A stretch of DNA of 51,877 bases, from assembly GCA_009668225.1 (NCBI GenBank), contig WJYK01000022.1:1-51877 (forward strand). Reading direction: 5' to 3'. This DNA comes from Enterobacteriaceae bacterium RIT693 (lineage in GTDB: Bacteria; Pseudomonadota; Gammaproteobacteria; Enterobacterales; Enterobacteriaceae). Made by a program: the position numbers and the translations under genes. Shown here piece after piece: positions 17,001-26,030 of this stretch (position 1 is the stretch's first letter; each line of letters opens with the position of its first letter). The notes under the pieces are model-generated. The model ran no database searches. It worked only from the letters and a program-made list of their open reading frames with translations, and was not told the DNA's origin.

Positions 17001-20000
17001 GGCTGTAGCGGTGGCGTGGTGTCGACAATGATGTTGTAGACAGGTGACAGACCGCTTTCGATGCCGGACACATTCTGGCTGACCGCAAAGGTATGCGGGC
17101 CCTGAAGCAGTGGATCGGTAACGGTCCAGGTCCATTTTCCATCAACATCGGCCGATACTGTGGTAATCAGCACTCCGTCGACATAAATGTGAACTGCAGC
17201 TCCGGCAGTCGCACCTGAGCCGTTCAACGTCGGCAGCGTATCGTTAGTTGAGCCGCCTTTGCCGACATTTCCGGTAACCGGATTGACGTCATCTATCACG
17301 GTATCGATGGTCGGCGGGTGAGGGATAATCGAGGTCGTTGCGTTAAAGTTCACGCCACCACTTTGGTTACCCGCTGGATCCTGTGCAACGGCAGTAAGCT
17401 GTGCGCCAGTCGTCTGGGCTGGTGAAAGCGTTACGACCCAGGCACCGGTTAATGGCGCCGCGGCTCCCGTACCCAGGACGTTGCCGCCGGAATCTTTGAT
17501 AATCACCGTCGCCCCGGCTTCAGCGGTACCGGAGACCAGGGTCCCGGTCGGGTCAATGACCAGAACCGTAGGATTTCCTGGCGCAGTGATATCGACGTCA
17601 ATCACAATTGGCGCAGAAGGCCCAACGCTATGGCCGACATCATCGGTCGCTTTGATGGTAATGCTGTGCGGGCCTTCCGACAGCGCGGAAGTGGTTATGC
17701 TCCATTTGCCGTCCTGGCCTACGGTACCGGTACCCAGAATGGTTGTGCCATTAGTGTCGTACAGCGTAACTGTGCTGCCGATTTTTCCGGTGCCGGTAAA
17801 GGTTGGCGTTGTGTCATCGGTGACGCTGCCGTTGACCAGCGGCGTCTGAATTGGACCGACGTTATCCTGAATTTCAACGACAACCGGTGCGGTAAGCGGC
17901 ACGGTATCGACGGTCAGTATATAATCGGTTGACGGCCCGCTGACGTTACCTGCCTTGTCGGTTTGAACGGCGGTGAGGGTATTTTCGCCATTGGCCAGGG
18001 CGGTATCTGGCGTGATGGTCCAGTTACCCGTGCCGTCCACGACCGCAGAGCCTATCGCCGTGGTGCCGTTGTACAGCGTGACGGTTGCGCCGATTTCCCC
18101 TGTACCGTGGAACACTGGTTTCGGGTCGTCGGTAATCCCGTTGGTGATAGCGCCGGTAACCGGGCCAACGTTGTCATCCACGGTGCCAATAGTCGGCGCC
18201 GCAGGCGCGGTGGTATCGACGGTAATGGCGATCGGCACTGATGGCGGGCTGATGTTCCCCGCCGGGTCGGTCACCTGCACGGTAATGTTGTAGGTCGCTT
18301 CCCCCAATGGGGTCGATGGCGTAAAGCTCCAGGTGCCATCGGAGCGCACGGTTGTGCTGCCGATTGATACGTTCCCGTTGTTGAAAATCTCGATGGTCGA
18401 ACCCGCAACGCCGGTGCCGCTGAAGGTTGGTGTTGTGTCGTTGGTGCTGCCGCCCGGGGCGACGGTGCCTACTACAGGTGGCACATCATCGGTCACAATT
18501 GGGGCGACAGGCTGAGCCGGAGGCGTCGCGTAAACGGACAGCGTGAAGTCAGCTGAAGGAGCTCCGACGTTGCCTGCCGCGTCCGTGGCCGTGGTCGTAA
18601 ATGTGTGCGTCCCGCTCAACAGCGGAGCGTCCGGGGTGATGCTCCAGTTGCCGTTCGAATCGACAGTGGTGGTGCCAATCGGCGATGTCCCGCCATCGAC
18701 ATAAAGTTTGATCGTGGCACCCACTTCGCCCTTACCAGAGAACACCGGTTCGGTACTTTGGGTGCTGCCGCCGTTTATCAGCGTGACTGACGAACCGGAG
18801 ACGTTACCCAGCGCGCTGTCGATGGAAGGTGCCCCCGGAGGCGCGGTGTCGATAACCACAATCTGCGTTGTGGCAGAGCTGGTGTTTCCGGCCGCATCCG
18901 TGACGTAAACATTCAGGGTATGCGAGCCTTCGCTCAGCGGCTGGGTTGGCCTGAATGTCCACGCGCCGCTGCCGTCTGCCGTGACGGTGCCGATAAGCGT
19001 TGTGCCATCGTATATCTGGACGACCGCATTAGCGCCCGCCGTCCCGTTAATAACAGGCTGAGGATCGTTGGTTGAGCCACCCGGCAGCACCGGGCCAAGA
19101 TCCGGAGAAACATTATCTATTATCTCGCCGATCGTCGGCGCGTCTGGCAGGGTGGTGATCAGCTCAACGTTCCACGGCGCGGAAGGTGCGGTGACGTTTC
19201 CGGCGGCATCAGACGCCGTGACGGTAAAGGCGTGAGGCCCGTCCAGCAGCGGGGTGCCTGGCGTAAATGTCCAGGTGCCGCTGCCGTTCACGGTGGTGGT
19301 GCCCAGGACGTTCAGGCCATCGTAAACCGTGATGGTGGAGCCGGGCTCGCCGCTGCCGCTCAGGGTTGGCGTTGGGTCGTTGGTCGCGCCGTTATTGCTT
19401 ACCGGGCCCGTTATTGTGCCCACATCGTCATAGACCTGGGTGATCGTCGGGGCAGTCGGGGCGATGGAGTCAACATTGATGTTAAAGGCGGCGCCAGGCT
19501 GGCTGACGTTGCCTGCGGCATCGGTGGCGGTCACCGTCAGGTTATGAGAACCCTGGCCAATAGAGGTGGTCGGCGTGAATGTCCATGCGCCGGTACCGTC
19601 TGCATTCACCGTGCCAATCAACGTCCCGTTGTCGTAGATTTTCACGATTGAGTTAGCCTCAGCCGTGCCGGAGATCGTCGGTTTGTCGTCGTTAGTCAGG
19701 TCACCGTTGCTCAGGTTGCCGGTATGGTCTGGCACGTTATCGACTACTGAACCGATGACCGGAATGTTTGGCGGAGTGATATCCGGCGCGGTAACCGGGG
19801 CGTCAGGGCCGATATTCCCTGCTTTATCCGTGGCGTTTACTTCCAGATGCTGGCCGTTAGCCTGCGGCGTAGTCAGGGTGATAGTAAAGCTGCCGTCCGG
19901 CCCGGCAATGGCCTGGCCCAGCGGATGACCCTGATCGTCCGTTACTTTTACCGTGCTGCCCGCTTCTGCTTTACCGGTCAGGACTGTGCCATCTTCATTG

Positions 20001-23000
20001 ACCAGCAGGTTGGTTGGTGCCAGTGGAGGAGTGTGATCCTGAGCAATAACGGCCGCTGGCGAGCTGGTGTTGTTCGCGGCATCCCTGGCGGTGACCATCA
20101 GCGTCTCGCCGTTAAGCTGCGGTGGCGCGAGCGGGAAAATATCAAATGTGCCGGTGCCGCTGGCGACACCGGTGCCAATCGCGTTGCCGTTACCATCCCA
20201 AATGGTGATGGTACTGTTTGGCTCTGCGGTGCCGGTCACGTGCAGGCCATCCGCGCTGACGGCAAGCCCTGTCGGTGCATTCGGTGCAGTATGGTCCGGT
20301 GCGGGAACGTTCGCCCCCAGCCCGGTGTTGCCCGCAACGTCAGTGGCTTTAGCCGTTAAGATCTCGCCGTTAAGCTGCGGCGGGTTAAGCGTGACGGTGA
20401 AGTGGCCCGTCCCATCCGCCGTGGCGCTACCCAGCGTGTTGCCGTTAGCATCGGTAATGGTCACTTTGCTGTTGGCTTCGGCTGTCCCGCTGAGCGTTGT
20501 CCCGTCGTCGGAGACCGTCAGCGCGGTTGGCAGACCCGGAGGAACAGTATCAACCACAACGCTAAACGGAGCGGATGCGCCACTGGTGCCGTTGTCATTT
20601 GTGGCGGTAAAGGTAAAGGAATGTGGACCATCCAGCAGAGGCAGTAACGGCGTAAAGGTCCAGTTACCGTTCGCGTCAGGCGTCGCGAACCCAATCACCA
20701 GGCCATTATCGTAGACAGTGATGCTGGTGGTACCCGCTTCGGCAGTCCCGGTTAGCGTTGGGCGACTGTCATCCGTGGCTTGACCATTGGCCAGCGGACC
20801 CTGGATAGGGCCGACGTCGTCAGTCACTGACACCAGAACCGGCACGGTCGGGAAGCCGGAGTTTGAGGCTTCGAATGGCGTATTCGGGCCCTTGTTGCCA
20901 GCCGCATCGTTAACTTCAGCGATAAGGTCTTCGCCGTGGGTTTGCGCAGGCGTCAGGGTGACAGTGAAGTTGCCGCTGCCATCGACCTGCGCCGTGCCTA
21001 ACACTACGCCACCCGTGGTGGTAATTGTGACCGTCGCGCCAATTTCCCCCGTACCAGTTACGGTCGTCCCGTCCTGGCTAACGGCGTCAACGACGACGGC
21101 AAGTGGCGGGATGGTATCGACGGTGAAGGTTGGGCCAACGGTAATGGTACTGACGTTGCCAGCCAGATCGGTCTGCTGCAGGGTAATGGTATGCGGGCCA
21201 TCAATCAGATCGAGAGTCGGGGTAAAGGTCCAGTTCCCGTCATTGCCGACGGTAACCTGACCAATTGGAATACCGTTATCAAAGATGGTTAGGGTACTGC
21301 CTGCTTCCCCGGTGCCGCTGAAGACCGGTTTTTTATCATCGGTCACGCCGTTGTTGCCGACAGGCCCGGTGATGGATCCCGCTGAATCGAGGATCTGATC
21401 GAGCACAGGTGGATTCACCACGGTGTCCACGACCACGGTATAGGATGCGGAATTACCGCTCTCGCCGCGAATGTTAGAGGCGGTGGCGGTAAAGTTATGT
21501 GGCCCGTCAGGTAAGATGGAACCCGGCGTGAAGCTCCAGTTGCCGTTCGGAAGGACAAGAGCGGTGCCAATCTCAATCCCATTATCAAAGATATGAATGG
21601 TCTCGCCGGCCGCGCCCGTACCCTGCAGCGTCGGCGTTTGGTCATTGGTTGGCTGATTGTTTGGTACTGTGCCAACGATTGGCGGTGCGTTATCAATGAT
21701 GGCGGCGATCGTCGGCACCGTCGGTAGCGGGAAGAATGGCGCAGTTGCTTCGCCAGGCAGGCTGACGTTGCCTGCCGCATCGGTCGCCGTGACCTTGAGC
21801 TGGCTGCCGTCAAGCTGCGGTGTGGTCAGAGTGATATTGAATACACCGGTCACAGGCGCGGCGGTGCCGGTGCCAATCACGTTGCCGTTCGCATCTTTGA
21901 TGGTGACGGTGCTGCCAGGTTCGGCAAGCCCCGTTACTGTATCGCCATTAGCGCTGACTATCAGGCCGGTGGGTTCGTCAGGGGCGGTGGTGTCCACGAC
22001 AACGGTGTAGCTGGCCGAGGTTCCGCTGTCGCCTCTGACGTTAGAGGCCATTGCGGTGAAGGTGTAGGAGTTATCAGCCAGAGGTGTTTGCGGCGTAAAG
22101 CTCCATGTCCCGTTGACGTCAACCTTGGCGGTGCCGATTTCAACTCCGCTTTCGTAGATATGAATAGTGTCCCCGGCTTGCCCGGTACCCTGCAGGGTTG
22201 GGGTTTTGTCGTTAGTCGACTGGCCGTTCCCCACGTTACCGGTGTTGGGAGCCACATCGTCAAGAACGCCGGTAATCACCGGTAATACCGGCGGCTGCAC
22301 GTCTGGCGCGGCAACGTTGGCAGGTGGGCTGCTGTTGCCCGCTGGGTCGGTGACGACCACGGTCAGCGTTTCACCGTCTACCTGCGGCGTTGTCAGGGTG
22401 ATATTAATATTGCCGTTGTTATCGGCTGTGCCAGCCCCGATGACTACGCCGTTCGGATCTTTAATGGTTATTGTGCTACCTGCTTCTGCATGGCCAGTCA
22501 CGACTTCCCCATCCGGGCTAACGACAAGACCGGTAGCTTCTGATGGTGATTGGGTGTCAATGGTCACGGTCCAGGATTGGGAAGGTGCCCCTTCGCCCCT
22601 TTCGTTACTCGCCGTGGCAGTGAAAACATGGGCGCCGTCAGCCAGCGCGCTGCCCGGCGTAAAACTCCATGTGCCGCCAGCACCCACCACGACGGTACCA
22701 ATTTGCACGCCGTTATCGTAGATGTGGATGGTCGTTCCGGCCTGGCCGGTACCGTTCAGCGTTGGGGTATTGTCGTTGGTCGGTGAGTTATTGTTTATGT
22801 TACCGCCGTTAGGCGCATTTGGATGATCGTTAGTCACCCCGGTGATGCTTGGTTCGTCCGGCAGTGGAATATTGGGGGCGGTGACGGTGGCTCCCGGCCC
22901 GGTATTACCGGATGGGTCGGTCGCCGTGGCGGTCAGCGTTTCCCCGCCTAGCTGCGGCGAGGTTAATGTAACGGTGAAGCTGCCATCGCTGCCCGCGGTG

Positions 23001-24169
23001 CCGGTGCCGAGAATATTGCCGTTAGCATCTTTGATAGTCACCGTGCTGCCCGCTTCGGCGTGACCCGTCAGCGTTTCGCCATCCGGGCTTATAGCCAGGT
23101 CAGTAGCTGCTGCTGGTGGCTGGGTGTCAATGGTGACGGTGTACGCCGGAGAAGGGGGGCTTTCCCCCCTGTCGTTTGTGGCTACAACGGTAAAAGCATG
23201 GGAGCCATCAGTCAAAGCGGTACCAGGCGTAAAGCTCCAGGTGCCGCCCGCGCCCACAACCACGGTACCGATTTGTATGCCGTTATCATAGATGTGAACG
23301 GTTGTCCCCGCCTGAGCAGTACCCTGAAGGGTCGGGGTGTTGTCATTGGTGGCCTGATTATTGCCTATGCTGCCGCCGTTAGGCGCATTCGGGTGATCGT
23401 TAGTGATGCCGGTAATGCTTGGCTCGGCGGGCAGTGGGATACTGGGGGCGGTAATGGTGGTGCCAGGGCCGGTGTTGCCCGACGGGTCGGTCGCCGTGGC
23501 GGTCAATGTTTCTCCACCCACCTGCGGTGTGGTTAATGTAACGGTAAAGCTGCCGTCAGTGCCGGCGGTGCCGGTGCCGATGACATTGCCGTTGGCGTCC
23601 TTGATGGTGACCGTGCTGCCCGCTTCGGCGTTGCCCGTAATCGTTTTACCATCTGCGGATACAGCAAGGCCGGTAGGTGCCGCTGGAGGCGTGGTGTCTG
23701 GCCTGCCCGGGTTACCCGGGGTGCTGCCGCTGTCAGAATGGCCACCGCCCCCGCTGGATGCGGCGGCAATCGCGCCACCAGCGGCTACAGCCAGCCCGCC
23801 TAATACCCACGGCCACGCGGCTCCGCCCTCGGAATGTGCGCCGGTAGCGGCCATGACTTCATCAATGTTGGCAATTTGCTCGAAGTGGAAACCAGTGCCT
23901 GTCTCTTGCACCCACCAAAGCACGCCATCGTGGCCTTCCAGCACCAGTTGGCTACCGCCCTGGTCGGCAAAGGCGTAGTAATTTTTGATGGTAATGGTTT
24001 CGCCGGAATGGAGTTTAATCACCATGTCCTGGCCTGAACGAGTGATGCTGGCGACCTCTTCGCGTTCAACTTTTAGCTCAACAATTGAGGGGCCTTTCAG
24101 AGTAATTTCAGAGGCTTCGACGTTATTTTTTACGCCGGTTAATTTAGAGATAATTGAAATTGAACGCAT
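11027..24169 (-). CDS. bapA: Giant Ig-repeat type I secreted biofilm adhesin (BapA-like)
   Basis: About 4380 residues. Residues 1-115 resemble the N-terminal prefix of BapA (ISIISKLTGVKNNVEAS...). A Gly/Ala-rich hydrophobic stretch follows (117-138). From 159 to about 3490 I count by eye some 34 bacterial Ig-like modules of two kinds: about 11 of the PTGLAVSADGKTVTG-AEAGSTVTIKD type and 23 of the VxDDVGPxxG...TNDxxPTLxGTAEA type. Then come a non-Ig segment and three VCBS-like blocks (YGTLxINxxGxYTYTL, near 3696, 3953 and 4209). The last ~140 residues are a type I secretion target domain (SDVWKNFSLTQGDQINVHDLL). The start ATG at 24167-24169 has GGAGT upstream; the frame's earlier in-frame start at 24298 is less likely. 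In Salmonella BapA promotes biofilm; same gene order here. Confidence 0.93.
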   Translation of the reverse strand: MRSISIISKLTGVKNNVEASEITLKGPSIVELKVEREEVASITRSGQDMVIKLHSGETITIKNYYAFADQGGSQLVLEGHDGVLWWVQETGTGFHFEQIANIDEVMAATGAHSEGGAAWPWVLGGLAVAAGGAIAAASSGGGGHSDSGSTPGNPGRPDTTPPAAPTGLAVSADGKTITGNAEAGSTVTIKDANGNVIGTGTAGTDGSFTVTLTTPQVGGETLTATATDPSGNTGPGTTITAPSIPLPAEPSITGITNDHPNAPNGGSIGNNQATNDNTPTLQGTAQAGTTVHIYDNGIQIGTVVVGAGGTWSFTPGTALTDGSHAFTVVATNDRGESPPSPAYTVTIDTQPPAAATDLAISPDGETLTGHAEAGSTVTIKDANGNILGTGTAGSDGSFTVTLTSPQLGGETLTATATDPSGNTGPGATVTAPNIPLPDEPSITGVTNDHPNAPNGGNINNNSPTNDNTPTLNGTGQAGTTIHIYDNGVQIGTVVVGAGGTWSFTPGSALADGAHVFTATASNERGEGAPSQSWTVTIDTQSPSEATGLVVSPDGEVVTGHAEAGSTITIKDPNGVVIGAGTADNNGNINITLTTPQVDGETLTVVVTDPAGNSSPPANVAAPDVQPPVLPVITGVLDDVAPNTGNVGNGQSTNDKTPTLQGTGQAGDTIHIYESGVEIGTAKVDVNGTWSFTPQTPLADNSYTFTAMASNVRGDSGTSASYTVVVDTTAPDEPTGLIVSANGDTVTGLAEPGSTVTIKDANGNVIGTGTAAPVTGVFNITLTTPQLDGSQLKVTATDAAGNVSLPGEATAPFFPLPTVPTIAAIIDNAPPIVGTVPNNQPTNDQTPTLQGTGAAGETIHIFDNGIEIGTALVLPNGNWSFTPGSILPDGPHNFTATASNIRGESGNSASYTVVVDTVVNPPVLDQILDSAGSITGPVGNNGVTDDKKPVFSGTGEAGSTLTIFDNGIPIGQVTVGNDGNWTFTPTLDLIDGPHTITLQQTDLAGNVSTITVGPTFTVDTIPPLAVVVDAVSQDGTTVTGTGEIGATVTITTTGGVVLGTAQVDGSGNFTVTLTPAQTHGEDLIAEVNDAAGNKGPNTPFEASNSGFPTVPVLVSVTDDVGPIQGPLANGQATDDSRPTLTGTAEAGTTSITVYDNGLVIGFATPDANGNWTFTPLLPLLDGPHSFTFTATNDNGTSGASAPFSVVVDTVPPGLPTALTVSDDGTTLSGTAEANSKVTITDANGNTLGSATADGTGHFTVTLNPPQLNGEILTAKATDVAGNTGLGANVPAPDHTAPNAPTGLAVSADGLHVTGTAEPNSTITIWDGNGNAIGTGVASGTGTFDIFPLAPPQLNGETLMVTARDAANNTSSPAAVIAQDHTPPLAPTNLLVNEDGTVLTGKAEAGSTVKVTDDQGHPLGQAIAGPDGSFTITLTTPQANGQHLEVNATDKAGNIGPDAPVTAPDITPPNIPVIGSVVDNVPDHTGNLSNGDLTNDDKPTISGTAEANSIVKIYDNGTLIGTVNADGTGAWTFTPTTSIGQGSHNLTVTATDAAGNVSQPGAAFNINVDSIAPTAPTITQVYDDVGTITGPVSNNGATNDPTPTLSGSGEPGSTITVYDGLNVLGTTTVNGSGTWTFTPGTPLLDGPHAFTVTASDAAGNVTAPSAPWNVELITTLPDAPTIGEIIDNVSPDLGPVLPGGSTNDPQPVINGTAGANAVVQIYDGTTLIGTVTADGSGAWTFRPTQPLSEGSHTLNVYVTDAAGNTSSATTQIVVIDTAPPGAPSIDSALGNVSGSSVTLINGGSTQSTEPVFSGKGEVGATIKLYVDGGTSPIGTTTVDSNGNWSITPDAPLLSGTHTFTTTATDAAGNVGAPSADFTLSVYATPPAQPVAPIVTDDVPPVVGTVAPGGSTNDTTPTFSGTGVAGSTIEIFNNGNVSIGSTTVRSDGTWSFTPSTPLGEATYNITVQVTDPAGNISPPSVPIAITVDTTAPAAPTIGTVDDNVGPVTGAITNGITDDPKPVFHGTGEIGATVTLYNGTTAIGSAVVDGTGNWTITPDTALANGENTLTAVQTDKAGNVSGPSTDYILTVDTVPLTAPVVVEIQDNVGPIQTPLVNGSVTDDTTPTFTGTGKIGSTVTLYDTNGTTILGTGTVGQDGKWSITTSALSEGPHSITIKATDDVGHSVGPSAPIVIDVDITAPGNPTVLVIDPTGTLVSGTAEAGATVIIKDSGGNVLGTGAAAPLTGAWVVTLSPAQTTGAQLTAVAQDPAGNQSGGVNFNATTSIIPHPPTIDTVIDDVNPVTGNVGKGGSTNDTLPTLNGSGATAGAAVHIYVDGVLITTVSADVDGKWTWTVTDPLLQGPHTFAVSQNVSGIESGLSPVYNIIVDTTPPLQPIIVSVVDDVPGGAVGPLTSGQATNDAKPTLSGTAEAGSTVSILDNGVVIGSATANALGIWTFTPGTNLGEGAHNLTVTATDAAGNVSPPSNGFVVNVDTIAPSAPVISAVTNDITAQPINSGQPTNDNTPTFSGTAEAGTTLTFKDGNVVIGTVIVPVGGNWTFTPTAPLLDGSHNITVTATDAAGNASGPSAGFNVVVDTVPPIVPIILSVIDDQTQPGTNLPLINGQLTKDTQPTLSGTAEANAIITVKDGNNVLGTTQADGLGIWTFTPTTPLGQGTHTLNVTATDAAGNVSNTASFGVNIDSVAPNPPAIVTVLDNTAPVLGPITNGQATNETRPSLSGTAEANAIIKVYSDGNLIGTTIANGSGAWSLTPVAALGNGSHTLTVTATDAAGNVSNPSNGFALTVDTIAPNAPAISNVADAVGPITGNLSNGQVTDDTRPVLTGTAEGNATVSVYDNGVLLGTVQADAGGAWSFRPGTPLINGGHALTVTATDAAGNVSLPSTPFNVVVDTIAPTQPIVVQAFDDVGPVQGPLVSGQTTDDTQPALSGTAEANSTISIYDNGILIGTATTNALGAWSFTPGTTLTLGQHVFTVTATDAAGNTSVPSAGFTLTVASGVSNTPVLTSVVDDVVGGTVGPLTNGQATNDARPTLNGTADANSTIKIYDGGNLIGTVTANALGIWVFTPPTVLANGSHTFTITATNGAGVVSSPTAGFTVVVDTVAPGQPVITSVVDDVGPITGPVGNNQPTDDTRPTLNGTAEANATINIFDNGVLLGTTTANGSGVWTFTPTLPLLQGNHSFTVTATDAAGNVSVTSVPAGIVVDTVPPLAPTGLTVNATGTVVTGLAEANSTVTITSATGTVLGTAKADGSGNFSITLSPAQTSGQPLLAFAQDAAGNTGVSASFTAPFTGVPGLPVITSIVDDVLPKTGVVGNGQSTNDTRPTINGTAEANATVKIYDNGALLGTVTANASGVWTFTPTGALGDGVHAFTATATNANGTGAASLPTSVIVDTVPPLIPTGVISADGSTITGVAEANSTVTVTLPGGITVTGTANASGAFSITLPTRQIEGQSLSISAADAAGNVSPSLAITAPVLPLAASSNVVDLALTSNAEITTEHYSGYGTLLVGALGSVGSVLGSNTAQVGFTIGSGATGHITINAAATGVVLSLLNTLEIAIQKYDSATNSWTTVVDSSLPQFLNLLTLGATGVTLNLDGLGEGQYRVLGYNTSLLAVGATTNLAVTVEETGPGVVSGTTSSTGNVITDPGPGGAVDNAPTGTVVTAVTDANGVSHTVGAGGLDIQGKYGTLHINQDGSYTYTLTNTSAAVLGRTENFTYTITHLGVSDSAQLIVSLGNGAPASTVTATDNTGSLTFGTDVAAVDHGASQQTGLSVLSVGVGNVVNLNLLANMSNPILFDVADGSTRTMTLQASVGGVALLSTFDLYIYKFNAATQQYEQFQVQKTWLTAPLLGGSSGQLTVTLGGGDYLFLLMNASGVSLLTSYTLNILQDHTYAVDSLAATTTGNVMQDDIAPAGSLLTAVNGVSVSATGTTTIVGKFGTLTIDAHGNYTYTLKAGQGADGINTPDSFVYTVTAPNGDTGTASLNITATPHTVDAVNDISSIMAITSTQNTAAYASANVGSASWNTALLASTHGNGSGTFTIADNTVLSGAAIVFKVASGLVLGGLSVSWTLSDGLGHTYTGTFSGSALLGGTATVPVTDLHSGTWTLSYVGNMGPLGLGTITITPNITGTSNLLDSFTAQSTIVHGNLYDGTDSAGAADQLGSVHTLLTINGANGSTATLNPLTNSDAVATIQGQYGTLTIGIGGNYTYTLNAGVAPGSITNKEVFTYTLNDQNGHSDTATLTINMNPQIVSTAYGDIINGSSAYADTLVYHVLAGGANDGTGGNGSDVWKNFSLTQGDQINVHDLLVGWNGQTSTLGNYLSVASVGNNTVISIDRDGTAGTFHSTTLVTLENVHTTLDELIQNNHIVA

Positions 24170-24906
24170 TGTTATCACTCCATTCGCGATGAACGTGGTG
24201 GTAGTCAGATGCCCGGCATAAGTGTTAATTACCGAAAGCAAAATGTTTAAGTGAGCGGGCTCCTTCGCGGCAAATAAGCGAAAAGAACCTGGCATCAAAA
24301 AAATGATGATAGTGATTATTAATAAATAGAGCGTTTCCGTTGCGGAATCGAAATTAGTTAATTCTCAGGGCCATAAGCTCGTCATTTATTGATAAGGGAC
24401 TATTGATGATATAGACAGGAAAAAATGAAAGCGCAACTTAAGCCATATTTAACAGTATGTAAGTAACCCTAAAGTACCAGAGGTTGTCGATGGTTCATGC
24501 AAAAAGGCGAGGTCAACCGTTCGGCTTATTATGCGTTGACTATGAATTTATCGCATTGAAAAGTTTAAGGTAAGTTAAGTTTCTTGATGATGTATTATGT
24601 TATTTATGTCGTGGCTACCGGAGGTGAAAGCACTGTAAAGTGTAGGGGTTTCCGCTCTTTTTTTGGCTGGCGGTTTCTGATACAAGGCAGAAATTAATAG
24701 GGGGGATTGTTTTTTTTGTGAGGGGCATTGGGTAAAGCACGCCAGGGAAATAAAATATTATATATTTTGTATTCGATAGTTTAACGAAGACGCTGTTATG
24801 AAAAGCGTTAGCATATATTCTTTAGTACGACTTAAATAACGATAGTATGCCTTTCGTTGTTTGCGCAATAATAGCTGATAATTAAGAATGCGTGGTTTTT
24901 TTTATA
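24170..24906. promoter_or_regulatory. Long A+T-rich upstream region of bapA
   Basis: About 740 bp without a credible gene, markedly A+T richer than its flanks. It contains a small palindrome (TTCCG-TTG-CGGAA, 24335-24347) and several A/T tracts. It must hold the bapA promoter. Such A+T-rich upstream regions are typical of H-NS-silenced surface loci; in Salmonella bapA depends on CsgD. No individual site can be named with confidence. Confidence 0.45.
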
Positions 24907-24930
24907 ATGGCTCTTCTGGAGAAGAGCCAT
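24907..24930. other. Perfect inverted repeat downstream of smpB
   Basis: ATGGCTCTTCT and AGAAGAGCCAT (11 bp) with a 2-base loop, 26 bp after the smpB stop. An eight-T run (24896-24903) lies on the left side of the plus strand, so on the smpB strand the stem is followed by A's, not U's. It is not a standard terminator in either direction. Confidence 0.6.
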
Positions 24931-24956
24931 GGGAGAGGGGAATAGCGAAAAGCGTC

Positions 24957-25439
24957 TTAACGACCCGCGTTTTTCATGATTCGGGCTTTATCTACCGCCC
25001 ATTCGCGATCCTTCGCATCGGTACGCTTATCGTGCTGCTTCTTACCTTTCGCCACGCCAATTTTCACCTTGCACCAGGCGTTCTTCCAGTACAGGGACAG
25101 GGCGATGACGGTGTAGCCGTCACGGCTGACGCTGCCGAACAGATTATCCAGCTCGCGCTTGTTCAGCAGCAGTTTACGGGTACGCGTTGGGTCGCAGACT
25201 ACGTGGCTAGAGGCCACGTTCAGCGGGGTGAAGTTGGCGCCAAACAAATACGCCTCGCCATCTTTAAAGATAACGTAGCTGTCGCCGATGTTCGCCTTCC
25301 CGGCGCGCAGTGATTTTACTTCCCAGCCCTGCAGCGCAAGACCCGCTTCAATCTCATCTTCGATAAAGTATTCATGGCGGGCACGCTTGTTTAGCGCAAT
25401 AGTGGCTGAGCCTGGTTTGTGTGCTTTTTTCTTAGTCAT
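24957..25439 (-). CDS. smpB: SsrA-binding protein SmpB
   Basis: A 160-residue protein that binds tmRNA and, with it, enters stalled ribosomes in place of a codon-anticodon pair. It has the beta-barrel core ([38 protein letters not shown]) and the basic C-terminal tail ([29 protein letters not shown]) that folds into the mRNA channel. The length equals E. coli SmpB. It is divergent from ratA, 153 bp away. Its RNA partner ssrA lies 19 kb to the left because the bap locus is between them. Confidence 0.97.
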   Translation of the reverse strand: MTKKKAHKPGSATIALNKRARHEYFIEDEIEAGLALQGWEVKSLRAGKANIGDSYVIFKDGEAYLFGANFTPLNVASSHVVCDPTRTRKLLLNKRELDNLFGSVSRDGYTVIALSLYWKNAWCKVKIGVAKGKKQHDKRTDAKDREWAVDKARIMKNAGR

Positions 25440-25592
25440 AGTGCTGCTCAGTATACGTAATCCAGGAGTTCAAAGACACCCCGCAGCCTGTGCGAGGAGG
25501 AAGCGCTTATCTTAGCATGAGCGGCAGAGAGTTTTTGTTTGCGCGGTGATAAATGTTATTATTTGTCCGATTTATGACTCCCAGGAATTGTT

Positions 25593-26030
25593 ATGCCGCA
25601 GATTAGCCGTACTGCTTTGGTGCCCTACAGCGCCGAGCAGATGTACCAGTTAGTAAACGACGTGAATTCGTACCCGGAATTTTTACCTGGCTGCACCGGT
25701 AGCCGGGTGATTGACGCATCGGCTAATCAGATGACGGCGGCGGTCGACGTTTCAAAAGCTGGGATCAGCAAAACTTTTACTACCCGCAATACCCTGACCG
25801 ACAATCAGAGCATCCTGATGCATCTGGTGGATGGCCCCTTCAAAAAGCTGATGGGCGGCTGGAAGTTCACGCCGCTCAGTGAAGACGCCTGCCGCATTGA
25901 GTTTCAGCTCGATTTTGAGTTTACCAATAAACTGATCGAACTGGCTTTTGGCCGTATCTTTAAGGAGCTGGCAGGGAGCATGGTTCAGGCGTTCACTGTC
26001 CGGGCCAAAGAGGTTTATCGTGTCGCGTGA
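25593..26030 (+). CDS. ratA: Ribosome association toxin RatA / coenzyme Q-binding START-like protein
   Basis: 145 residues of the START/Bet v1-like fold. The hallmarks are [22 protein letters not shown] at the N-terminus and the helix [24 protein letters not shown] at the C-terminus. In E. coli RatA (YfjG) binds 50S subunits and blocks 70S formation when overproduced; relatives (Coq10) bind ubiquinone. The physiological role remains debated. The RnfH start codon lies inside its last codons, so the two form an operon. Confidence 0.95.
   Translation: MPQISRTALVPYSAEQMYQLVNDVNSYPEFLPGCTGSRVIDASANQMTAAVDVSKAGISKTFTTRNTLTDNQSILMHLVDGPFKKLMGGWKFTPLSEDACRIEFQLDFEFTNKLIELAFGRIFKELAGSMVQAFTVRAKEVYRVA

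Noticed and set aside
14030-17039. Long plus-strand frames (485 and 466 codons) inside bapA
   Set aside because: They mirror the repeated Ig modules of bapA, have repetitive nonsense composition and no ribosome-binding sites.
11027-24169. Regularly spaced repeats suggesting a CRISPR array or satellite DNA
   Set aside because: The repeats are 250-300 bp, translate in one continuous frame and are Ig-like protein modules.
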